Under the pieces are notes generated by a model. That model searched no databases. It was given only the letters and a program-made list of their open reading frames with translations, and was not told where the DNA came from. DNA of 5,257 bases from contig JADLFM010000034.1 in assembly GCA_020845495.1 (NCBI GenBank), positions 1 to 5,257 of the forward strand. The letters are read 5' to 3'. This DNA comes from Chloroflexota bacterium. Lineage in GTDB: Bacteria; Chloroflexota; UBA6077; JACCZL01. The translations under genes and the position numbers were made by a program. Below, in pieces: positions 1 to 5,225 of this stretch. Numbering within the stretch: the stretch's first letter is position 1; every line of letters starts with the position of its first letter.

Positions 1-127
1 CGCGACGGCCGCCGGGAACGGCAGGCACTGGTGCGACTGGAGCGTCGCGCAGCGACTGCAGGATGGTAGGCGGGGCTTTCAAGCCCCGACGCGGCGGCAC
101 GACGACATCAACATGCAATCGCCCTGG
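1..127 (+). repeat. Dispersed repeat unit, left copy (two-module, hairpin-bearing)
   Basis: Two parts of this stretch recur at the other end of the window. Positions 1-75 are identical (75/75) to 5138-5212 in the same orientation. Positions 43-127 match the reverse complement of 5060-5144 at about 80 of 85 positions, and 67-127 alone at 60 of 61 (the difference is at 92). Inside the unit is a perfect 8-bp hairpin at 71-88 (CGGGGCTT-tc-AAGCCCCG) and a smaller palindrome at 44-56 (GTCGC-gca-GCGAC). The homology stops at 127. The left edge is unknown because the window begins inside or at the edge of the unit. There is no coding capacity I would trust. It looks like a REP- or MITE-like dispersed element; no transposase gene is present, so how it moves is unknown. 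Confidence 0.85.
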
Positions 128-237
128 GCTGTGCCGGCCTGAACTTGACGGTCCCGGGTACGCGCGGATATGGTCCGAAGCGGATCGACGCCGGCGAGGC
201 CCGGTCCAACATCCTGACAGGTGAGCGCGGAAGCTGG

Positions 238-1803
238 ATGCAGTCGGTCGTCACGGGCGCACAGCCACGTAGCGCCACCGCTGGAGGGCCCGGTTCTGGG
301 CCGCGGGCCGAGCCAGCCGCCAACCGTGCGCGCTTGCTTCGCCTCGCCACGCACCCGGACGTCCTGCTCAGCCTGGTCGTGCTGGTCGTCGCGCTGATCC
401 CGCGCCTGCTCTACGTCGTGTGGGCGCCGCCATTCATCGGCGGGGACTCGGCCCAGTACTTCATGCCGGTCTACGACCTGATGACCGGCGGGAAGTTCAC
501 GCTCTCCCTCAAGCGCCCGCCGGTCTACTCCTGGCTGATCTACGCCTCACAGATGCTGTTCGGCCCGAGCTTCGTGCCGCTCATCGCGTTTCAGCATCTC
601 CTGGGCGCGGCCGGCGTCGTGCTGACCTACTGGATTGGCCGCCTGGCCTGGGGTGGCGACGCCGAGCGTCCGAGCGTCGCCATCGGCCGGTGGGCCGGCG
701 GGCTGGCCGCCGTGCTGGTGGCCCTGTCCAGCCCGACCCTCCGCTGGGAACACTTCCTGATGACCGAGGGACCGTTCGCGTTCCTCTTCACCCTGGCGAT
801 GTTCCTGATCGTGCTGGGGCTGCGGCGGCCCGGCTGGTGGCCGTGGGCGGCAGCCGGGCTGGTGCTCGGCGTGTCGATCTTGACCCGCTCCGCTGGTCAG
901 ATCGCCTTCTTCGTGATGCCGCCGATGGTTCTGCTGGTCGAGCGCTCCTGGAAGTCGGCGATCTGGAAGACCGGCCTGGCATTCGCGGTTTGTGCCGTCG
1001 TGACGGTCCCCTGGATGCTCCGAAATCAGGCCGTCCACGGCGCGTTCACGACGGCCGGCGCGGCCGGGCAGAACCTCGTCACGTTCGTGGCGATCATCCA
1101 CCGCCCAGACTTCTCGTTTGACGAGCCGCTGGTGACCGCCGTCGATGCTGATCCGAAGATGGCGTTCGCACGGCAGCAGATCAAACGCGAGATGCAGGAC
1201 AAGATCGAGCGGCCAAACAAGGACGTGACGGGCCTCGGCATCTCCAACCACATCCGCGAAGAGACGAAGATGACCGAGCGCGAGGCCGACCGGGCGATGC
1301 AGGACATCGCCATGCGCGCCATCCTGGCTCGTCCGCTGGTCTACGCGCGCCACGTTGCCGAGAACGTCTTCGACATCTTCCTGGCCGATTCGTCAAAAGC
1401 CGACGAATCGCTGGAACGGCAGTGGCGGCTCTGGGAAGAGGTCAGCTGGAACCGCCAGCCGCTCCGACGATTTGTCGAACTGCCGACTCCAGCCCAGGAG
1501 GCGGCGTTTCCGCACCTGCTGCTGATCGACAGCATTTACCAGCCGGCCAGGACGGCAGGCCTCTCGCTGGCCCTGTTCGTCATCGGGATCGGGCTGGCGC
1601 TGCTCAAGCCCCGGTGGCGGCCGGTCCTGGCCGTGGCGCTGGCGGCGCTCGGGCTAGTCGCCATTCACGCGGCGACGGTCGGCGTGGTCCCGCGCTACCG
1701 GGTGTCCGTCGAGCCGCTGATCGACGTCACGGCGATGGGTGCGCTGGTGGTGCTGGCATCCTGGGGGTTCGGCGCGCTGCGGCGGCGGCGACCGGCCGCC
1801 TGA
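238..1803 (+). CDS. GT-C membrane glycosyltransferase, family 39 / ArnT-PMT-like
   Basis: This is a predicted 521-residue multi-pass inner-membrane protein that would transfer a sugar from a polyprenyl-phosphate-sugar donor to an acceptor outside the cytoplasm. The acceptor (lipid, protein or polymer) cannot be told from sequence. A short Ala/Gly/Pro-rich cytoplasmic tail is followed by the first membrane segment (about residues 42-62) and an outside loop with the acidic motif GGDSAQYF (D70), where GT-C enzymes keep their catalytic acid. Then come KRPPVYSWL (92-100, like the family's PPGY region), MTEGPFAFLFTLAMFLI (175-191), SILTRSAG (213-220) and VPWMLRNQAVHGAF (257-270), all in the usual PMT_2/GT39 order. 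A soluble region of about 150 residues (285-435) precedes the last helices and a C-terminal PRYRVSVEPL motif (485-494), with an Arg-rich tail. An in-frame TTG at 145 would add 31 residues but has no ribosome site; ATG 238 has a weak GGAAG just upstream. The family call is firm, the start less so. Confidence 0.85.
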   Translation: MQSVVTGAQPRSATAGGPGSGPRAEPAANRARLLRLATHPDVLLSLVVLVVALIPRLLYVVWAPPFIGGDSAQYFMPVYDLMTGGKFTLSLKRPPVYSWLIYASQMLFGPSFVPLIAFQHLLGAAGVVLTYWIGRLAWGGDAERPSVAIGRWAGGLAAVLVALSSPTLRWEHFLMTEGPFAFLFTLAMFLIVLGLRRPGWWPWAAAGLVLGVSILTRSAGQIAFFVMPPMVLLVERSWKSAIWKTGLAFAVCAVVTVPWMLRNQAVHGAFTTAGAAGQNLVTFVAIIHRPDFSFDEPLVTAVDADPKMAFARQQIKREMQDKIERPNKDVTGLGISNHIREETKMTEREADRAMQDIAMRAILARPLVYARHVAENVFDIFLADSSKADESLERQWRLWEEVSWNRQPLRRFVELPTPAQEAAFPHLLLIDSIYQPARTAGLSLALFVIGIGLALLKPRWRPVLAVALAALGLVAIHAATVGVVPRYRVSVEPLIDVTAMGALVVLASWGFGALRRRRPAA

Positions 1804-1805
1804 CA

Positions 1806-2006
1806 ATGGAGAACATCCAGGCGCACATGGTCAGCGCCGTGCCGAACGGCCTGTGCCTCGAACGGCTGCTGATGTTCGGGGAGATCACCACCAACGTCGT
1901 CAAGGACGTCCCGGTGCCAGTCAACAGGATGCTGGCGATCCCCGACTAGCCGGGCCTGGGCGTCGACCTCGACATGGACGTCATCCGAGAGCACGACGAG
2001 ATCTGA
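1806..2006 (+). pseudogene. C-terminal remnant of an enolase-superfamily (mandelate racemase-like) enzyme, with internal TAG
   Basis: From ATG 1806 the frame reads 47 residues to a TAG at 1947-1949, then continues for 18 more to TGA at 2004-2006. The reading on both sides fits the end of mandelate racemase/muconate-lactonizing-type proteins. QAHMVSAVPNGLCLER resembles the family's barrel end (mandelate racemase itself has SAHLLAVTP...LER), and the reading across the stop, AIPD-stop-PGLGVDLD, corresponds to the family's IPDxPGxGv ending. One base change (for example TTG or AAG to TAG) would explain the stop. Family members are usually about 350-400 residues, so only the last sixth remains. The barrel with the acid/base Lys and metal ligands is missing, because the glycosyltransferase stop lies 2 nt upstream. 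A translated 47-residue peptide is possible but would not be an active enzyme. The homology is from memory of the family motifs, not a database search. Confidence 0.7.
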
Positions 2007-2033
2007 CGGTCGGCCTCGTGCGTCTCCCCGGAA

Positions 2034-2083
2034 GGCCCTCACGCCCTGCCCCGGAGAGCCCTCCGGGTCGGGGGGTGAGGGCC
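2034..2083. terminator. Nested inverted repeat between convergent transcripts
   Basis: GGCCCTCAC (2034-2042) pairs perfectly with GTGAGGGCC (2075-2083). Inside it, CCCGGAG (2050-2056) pairs with CTCCGGG (2061-2067) around a 4-nt loop. It lies between the end of the enolase relic on the + strand (2006) and the end of the Tat-exported protein on the - strand (2101), where a two-way transcription stop is expected. Neither side has a T-run, so this is a GC-rich hairpin rather than a textbook intrinsic terminator. The structure is seen directly; the function is inferred from its position. Confidence 0.6.
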
Positions 2084-2100
2084 GTACTCCAGGCCTTGGG

Positions 2101-2490
2101 TCAGGCCAGCAGGATCGGCGTCGCGTCCAGTGTGAGCACCCGGCCGCCGCGCACGATGATCTCGGGGGTCAGGCTCGGTCCATCGATGGTGGCGTAGGTT
2201 GTGAACGGCACGGTGTCCGACGCCGCGCCGCCCCGCGAGATGCGCTGCGTCGCGCCGCCGCCGACGATCTCGGCCTGCGCGCCGTCCAGCTGGACGATGC
2301 CGGAGATGCGATACTCGCCGCGCTCCCGGATCGCGATGCGCGGAGCGACCGTCGTGGTCACGGCAGGCAGGCCGCGGGCCTGCTCAGGCGCGGCGGTCGT
2401 CGCAAGCTCGGCGGCGGAGACAGGCAGCGCCTCCAGAGCGCTCGCGGCGGCGGCGAATCCAGTGAGCTTCAGGAAGAGGCGGCGGTCCAT
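2101..2490 (-). CDS. Small Tat-exported protein of unknown function
   Basis: The product is 129 residues and I do not recognise a family. The N-terminus MDRRLFLKLTGFAAAASALEAL is a good twin-arginine signal: RRLFLK fits the RRxFLK consensus and is followed by an Ala-rich hydrophobic stretch. A plausible cleavage site is VSA-AEL, after about residue 26. The mature part of about 100 residues begins with a flexible Ala/Thr stretch and then looks beta-rich, with alternating hydrophobic and polar residues (YRISGIVQLDG at 60-70, AQAEIVGGG at 71-79, PEIIVRGGRVLTLD at 109-122). It has no cysteine, no lipobox and no obvious catalytic motif. ATG 2490 is preferred because GGAGGG sits at 2494-2499 just upstream and because it places the Tat motif at the N-terminus. 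An in-frame ATG at 2550 adds 20 residues ahead of the signal and is less likely. The gene is divergent from the hydrolase at 2663. Confidence 0.7.
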   Translation of the reverse strand: MDRRLFLKLTGFAAAASALEALPVSAAELATTAAPEQARGLPAVTTTVAPRIAIRERGEYRISGIVQLDGAQAEIVGGGATQRISRGGAASDTVPFTTYATIDGPSLTPEIIVRGGRVLTLDATPILLA

Positions 2491-2493
2491 CGT

Positions 2494-2499
2494 CCCTCC
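2494..2499 (-). promoter_or_regulatory. Ribosome binding site deciding the 2490 start
   Basis: On the minus strand this reads GGAGGG, three bases before the ATG at 2490. Together with the Tat motif placement it selects the 2490 start over the in-frame ATG at 2550. The spacing is on the short side. Confidence 0.65.
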
Positions 2500-2567
2500 A
2501 GTGTGTACGACCTGACCAACGGTGTGACTGCGTGAAATCCGTTTTTCCACGAAGCACGTACAAATGA

Positions 2568-2596
2568 TGGACAGTTTGTCTGTACTCTTCTAGCAT
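2568..2596 (+). promoter_or_regulatory. Sigma70-type promoter for the dienelactone hydrolase gene
   Basis: TGGACA (2568-2573, 5 of 6 to TTGACA) and TAGCAT (2591-2596, 4 of 6 to TATAAT) are separated by exactly 17 bases. Transcription would start near 2603, giving a leader of about 60 nt to ATG 2663. It lies in the least GC-rich part of the window. The -35 box overlaps a small inverted repeat, GACA-gtt-TGTC (2570-2580), and near it ACAAA (2560-2564) mirrors TTTGT (2575-2579), so an operator is possible. I found no equally good promoter for the divergent minus-strand gene. Confidence 0.5.
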
Positions 2597-2651
2597 AACG
2601 TCCACCACACCGAAATGGATTGGTCTTGACGTAGACATCCGACTCACGGGA

Positions 2652-2656
2652 GAGGG
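2652..2656 (+). promoter_or_regulatory. Ribosome binding site of the hydrolase gene
   Basis: GAGGG sits six bases ahead of ATG 2663 within a purine-rich run (2648-2658). It supports this start over the downstream in-frame ATG at residue 15. Confidence 0.65.
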
Positions 2657-2662
2657 AAGCAG

Positions 2663-3445
2663 ATGCCTTCGTGGAACGAGTTCCAGACGAGCACGCTCGG
2701 CGGCATGGTCGCCGGCGTCCAGAAGATCGTGGGCGGTGCAGGCTCAGAGATCAAGGCGTACATTGCGAAGCCTGACGGCGCCGGCCCCTATCCGGGCGTC
2801 GTGCTCATGCACCATGTGCCTGGCTGGGACGAGTTCTATCGCGAGTTCGCGCGGCGCTTTGCCGAGCACGGGTATATCGCCGTCGTGCCGAACCTCTTCG
2901 AGCAGTACGGGGATGGCACGCCGAGCGAGGTCGCGGCTCGGGCGCGCGCCGACGGCTACCCCTCGGATGACGCCGTGGTCAAGGACGCTCAGGCGTCGCT
3001 GAACTGGATCAAGTCGCAGGCGAACAGCAACGGCAACGTCGGCGTGATCGGAAGCTGCTCGGGTGGCCGGCACGCGACGCTGGTGGCGTCGAGGGCCGAA
3101 GGCTTCAACGCGGCGGTCGATCTGTGGGGCGGCGGCGTGGTGACCCCGCCCGAGAACCTGAACGCCAAGCAGCCGGTGGCCGTGGTTGACCTGACCCCGC
3201 AGCTCTCCTGCCCGCTGCTCGGCCTGTTCGGCAATGACGACCAGCGCCCGAGCCCGGCAGACGTGAACGTGCACGAGGAGGCGCTCAAGGCGGCCGGCAA
3301 GACCTACACGTTCCACCGCTACGATGGCGCCGGCCACGGGTTCATGTACTACCAGGGAGCGTCGTATCGGCAGCAGCAGGCGATGGATGCCTGGGAGAAG
3401 ATCGACGACTTCTTCAAACAGAACCTCGGTTCCGCCGCGATGTAG
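2663..3445 (+). CDS. Dienelactone hydrolase family protein (alpha/beta hydrolase)
   Basis: The product is 260 residues, close to the usual 230-260 of the family, and has no signal peptide, so it is probably cytosolic. Dienelactone hydrolases open lactone or ester rings in aromatic-compound breakdown, but many homologues have other unknown ester substrates. The catalytic triad is readable: Cys132 in GVIGSCSGGRHA (nucleophile elbow, as GxCxGG in the classic enzyme), Asp193 in LFGNDDQRP (the adjacent Asp192 is an alternative), and His225 in DGAGHGFMYY. The core begins with KAYIAKPDGAGPYPGVVLMHH (31-51), and HGYIAVVPNLF (69-79) follows the first helix. In the classic Pseudomonas enzyme a Glu (E36, in QEIFG) follows the first core strand and switches the Cys; here that place reads HHVPGW (50-55), with His51 where Glu is expected. 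It is likely monocistronic: promoter just upstream, strong hairpin just downstream. Family assignment is firm; the substrate is unknown. Confidence 0.9.
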   Translation: MPSWNEFQTSTLGGMVAGVQKIVGGAGSEIKAYIAKPDGAGPYPGVVLMHHVPGWDEFYREFARRFAEHGYIAVVPNLFEQYGDGTPSEVAARARADGYPSDDAVVKDAQASLNWIKSQANSNGNVGVIGSCSGGRHATLVASRAEGFNAAVDLWGGGVVTPPENLNAKQPVAVVDLTPQLSCPLLGLFGNDDQRPSPADVNVHEEALKAAGKTYTFHRYDGAGHGFMYYQGASYRQQQAMDAWEKIDDFFKQNLGSAAM

Positions 3446-3450
3446 TCGGA

Positions 3451-3514
3451 GCGGGCCGCGCCGCTGGCCCGCACACGCGAGCGCCCCGATGCCACATGGC
3501 ATCGGGGCGCTCGC
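3451..3514. terminator. Tandem hairpins forming a bidirectional terminator
   Basis: Two stem-loops follow the hydrolase stop. The first pairs GCGGGCC (3451-3457) with GGCCCGC (3466-3472). The second is a perfect 18-bp stem, 3477-3494 with 3497-3514, centred on CCAcaTGG. Downstream on the + strand are short T-runs in a tandem 10-mer, GCCGTTTCTG twice at 3513-3532. The site lies between the hydrolase (ending 3445) and the convergent binding-protein gene (ending 3548), so it can stop transcripts from both sides. It lacks a long U-tract, but the stem is very stable. Confidence 0.85.
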
Positions 3515-3547
3515 CGTTTCTGGCCGTTTCTGAAGGGATGCCCAGCG

Positions 3548-4777
3548 TCAGCGCATCGCTGCCCGCACCAGCTCGTTGGTGTACGCCTGCTCGGGGACGG
3601 CGGCCTTGGAGATCACCTTGAACTTCAGGGCGATGTCCGCCGTGGTGGCGAAGCGGTTGGCGTCCATGATGCCGAGCTGCGTCTTCTGCAGGCCGGCTGG
3701 CAGCACCAGCTTGGCGACCTCGGACATCATCCGGGTCTGGTGCTCGGCGGTGGTCGAGCCCTTCTCGACGTACTTCATGATGATGTCCACCGCCGACTTC
3801 TGATCGTCGATGGCCGACTGCCAGCCGTTCAGGGAGGCCCGCACGAAGCGGGTCGCCAGCTCCTTCTTGTTCTTGAGGGTGTCCTCGGACGTGAAGAGGT
3901 TGTCCTGCAACATCCCCACGCCCTCCTTGTTGTAGTCGATGACGTTCAGGTCTTCGGCTTTCAGGCCGGACGCGAGCACCACCTGATACTCGTTGTAGGT
4001 CATCGCGCTGGCCGCGTCCATCTGGCCGGCCAGGAACGGGTCCATCGTGAAGCCCTGCTTGATGATGGTCAGGTCGCGGTCGGGATCGAGCTTGAGCTTG
4101 TCCATCAGCGCCAGGAACTCGAACTCGTTGCCGCCGTACCAGACCCCGACCTTCTTCCCCTTCAGGTCCTCGGCCCTGGTGATGTTGGCGGCCTTCTTCG
4201 AGACCAGCAGCAGCCCGCTCGACTGGTAGATCTGAGCGACGTTGACGATGGGCACGCCCTTGTCCCGGAAAGCCAGGAAGCTGGCGACCCAGTCCACACC
4301 GAAATCGGCCTGGCCGTTCGCCACCTGCTGCTCGGAGACGATGTCCGGGCCGCCCGGGAGGATGGTCACGTCGAGGTTCTCAGCCGTGTAGAGGCCCTTC
4401 TCCAGCGCGACGTAGTAGCCGGCGAACTGGGCCTGGGGCACCCACTTGAGCTGCAGCTTGACCTTGTCGGCCGGGCCAGACGGCTTTGCAGCGGCGACCG
4501 GTGCAGCCGACTGGGCCGCGGCCGGGCTGGCGGCCGGGGAGGCCGCTGGCGAAGCCACGACAGCGGGACTGGCGGCGGCAGCCGGTGAGGCGGCCATTGC
4601 CGGAGAGGCCGCCGCGGCCGGGCTGGCCGCCGGGGCGGCCGGGCTTGCCGCCGGCTTTGGGGCCTCGGTCGGCTTGGCGGGGGCGGTGGTCGGGGTGTTT
4701 GGCGTGGCCGGCGCGCAGCCGGCCGCCAGCGCGGTCGCGGCGATCATCAAGACGAACCCGCGGCGAGATGTTGGCAT
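3548..4777 (-). CDS. ABC-transporter solute-binding lipoprotein, NMT1/THI5-like
   Basis: The product is 409 residues: a membrane-anchored receptor that captures a small molecule outside the cytoplasm for an ABC importer. Residues 1-21 (MPTSRRGFVLMIAATALAAGC) are a lipoprotein signal with the lipid-bearing Cys21; the SRRGF sequence suggests Tat export. Residues 22-105 are a Pro/Ala/Thr tether with eight Ser-Pro-Ala repeats. The domain begins at about 106. KLQLKWVPQAQFAGYYVALEKG, followed by an LDVTILPGGPDI stretch and QVANGQADFGVDW, are hallmarks of the NMT1/THI5 fold used by ThiY (pyrimidine) and RibY-type (riboflavin) receptors. GVWYGGNEFEF (211-221) and SAMTYNEYQVVL (257-268) belong to the same subfamily. 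ATG 4777 is chosen for AAGGAGG eight bases upstream and the signal that follows; an in-frame extension to 5074 runs into repeats. No permease or ATPase gene is visible, and I see no TPP or FMN riboswitch in the leader. Substrate unknown. Confidence 0.9.
   Translation of the reverse strand: MPTSRRGFVLMIAATALAAGCAPATPNTPTTAPAKPTEAPKPAASPAAPAASPAAAASPAMAASPAAAASPAVVASPAASPAASPAAAQSAAPVAAAKPSGPADKVKLQLKWVPQAQFAGYYVALEKGLYTAENLDVTILPGGPDIVSEQQVANGQADFGVDWVASFLAFRDKGVPIVNVAQIYQSSGLLLVSKKAANITRAEDLKGKKVGVWYGGNEFEFLALMDKLKLDPDRDLTIIKQGFTMDPFLAGQMDAASAMTYNEYQVVLASGLKAEDLNVIDYNKEGVGMLQDNLFTSEDTLKNKKELATRFVRASLNGWQSAIDDQKSAVDIIMKYVEKGSTTAEHQTRMMSEVAKLVLPAGLQKTQLGIMDANRFATTADIALKFKVISKAAVPEQAYTNELVRAAMR
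4514..4654 (-). repeat. Degenerate in-frame tandem repeat coding the Ala-Ser-Pro tether
   Basis: Within the binding-protein gene, residues 42-88 contain eight Ser-Pro-Ala triplets, with the serines at 45, 52, 58, 64, 70, 76, 80 and 84. The spacing is mostly six residues (18 bases). It codes a flexible linker between the lipid anchor and the binding domain. Such GC-rich low-complexity DNA can change length by slippage, so its length may differ between strains. Confidence 0.8.
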
Positions 4778-4785
4778 CAAGACGC

Positions 4786-4792
4786 CCTCCTT
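4786..4792 (-). promoter_or_regulatory. Strong ribosome binding site of the binding-protein gene
   Basis: On the minus strand this reads AAGGAGG, eight bases ahead of ATG 4777. It is the best Shine-Dalgarno sequence in the window and fixes the start, ruling out the longer open frame that extends to 5074. Confidence 0.85.
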
Positions 4793-4960
4793 CGTGCTCC
4801 CATGATCGGTCGGGATCGTGGCGGCGTCCAGTGGCCGCACGAAACAGACCTGTACCAGTCGTGGTTGTGCGGCCCGACAATCGGTCAATATGGCGCGGCA
4901 ACCTGTGTAGCTCGACGGACGCCAGTACGCCGCCACCCTGCCGCTGCTGCATGCCCGCCC

Positions 4961-5059
4961 TCCCGGCCGCTGCGAGGAACGAGCAGACTCACCCTCGTCA
5001 TCCCGACCGCGGCGACATACGACCTCCCCTCCGTCATCCCGACCGCGGCGAGGAACGAG
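4961..5059 (+). repeat. Array of short GTCATCCCGACCGCGGCGA-type repeats
   Basis: The 20-mer CGTCATCCCGACCGCGGCGA occurs perfectly at 4996-5015 and 5032-5051, 36 bases apart. The second copy continues as GGAACGAG to 5059. A third, partial copy at 4961-4983 (TCCCGGCCGC TGCGAGGAACGAG, spaced here for reading) differs from the matching part of the second at 2 of 23 positions. These resemble the widespread short dispersed repeats of the GTCATCC...GCGA.GGA type in many GC-rich genomes. That likeness is from memory. The array ends exactly where the inverted copy of the left-end repeat begins (5060). Confidence 0.75.
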
Positions 5060-5144
5060 CCAGGGCGATTGCATGTTGATGTCGTCGTGCCGCCTCGTCG
5101 GGGCTTGAAAGCCCCGCCTACACTCATGCCGTCGCTGCGCGACG
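5060..5144 (-). repeat. Dispersed repeat unit, inverted right copy
   Basis: The reverse complement of this stretch matches 43-127 at about 80 of 85 positions, and 5060-5120 matches 67-127 at 60 of 61. Most differences fall in a 10-base patch, 5121-5130. It carries the same 8-bp hairpin at 5099-5116. It meets the next copy head to head, sharing 5138-5144, and the junction forms a perfect palindrome, CCGTCGC-tgc-GCGACGG, at 5129-5145. Confidence 0.85.
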
Positions 5145-5225
5145 GCCGCCGGGAACGGCAGGCACTGGTGCGACTGGAGCGTCGCGCAGCGACTGCAGGA
5201 TGGTAGGCGGGGACTTCAGTCCCCG
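5138..5225 (+). repeat. Dispersed repeat unit, direct right copy with variant hairpin
   Basis: Positions 5138-5212 equal 1-75 at every base. The sequence then diverges, yet an 8-bp hairpin is kept at 5208-5225: CGGGGACT-tc-AGTCCCCG instead of CGGGGCTT-tc-AAGCCCCG. Two pairs differ and both remain paired. Downstream of 5225 nothing matches the left copy, so the second module (67-127) is absent or replaced here. Confidence 0.85.

Noticed and set aside
145..237. TTG start adding 31 residues to the glycosyltransferase
   Set aside because: No ribosome binding site precedes it and the extra residues match nothing in the family; ATG 238 is preferred, though not proven.
547..1353. Long minus-strand open frame (268 residues) inside the glycosyltransferase gene
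   Set aside because: It is antisense to a gene with clear membrane-protein motifs; the translation is rich in His, Arg, Gly and Pro with no domain, as expected of a GC-rich shadow frame.
2626..2630. TTGAC as a -35 box for the hydrolase gene
   Set aside because: A -10 at normal spacing would fall in the purine-rich ribosome site, with no TATAAT-like sequence; the 2568/2591 pair is far better.
2744..3502. Minus-strand open frame (252 residues) opposite the hydrolase
   Set aside because: It is antisense to a gene with an intact catalytic triad, has no ribosome site or motif, and runs into the terminator hairpin.
3740..4588. Plus-strand open frame (282 residues) opposite the binding protein
   Set aside because: The composition mirrors the codons of the real gene (runs of Leu, Val, His, Arg); no family features.
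4778..4960. TPP or FMN riboswitch ahead of the binding-protein gene
   Set aside because: I looked for the TPP core (CTGAGA / ACCTGA-type) and FMN-type conserved strings on the minus strand and saw none; only a covariance search could fully exclude one.
4961..5059. CRISPR array
   Set aside because: Only two perfect 20-mers with a 16-base gap and one diverged copy; no regular spacers and no cas genes.
67..5120. A classical transposon with 61-bp terminal inverted repeats
   Set aside because: No transposase, resolvase or integrase lies between the repeats, and a further direct copy on the right does not fit a simple transposon end.
4802..5206. Plus-strand open frame reading VIPTAARNEP and similar
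   Set aside because: It is translated entirely from the leader and repeat sequences. Such frames are often annotated as hypothetical proteins but follow the repeats, not a gene.
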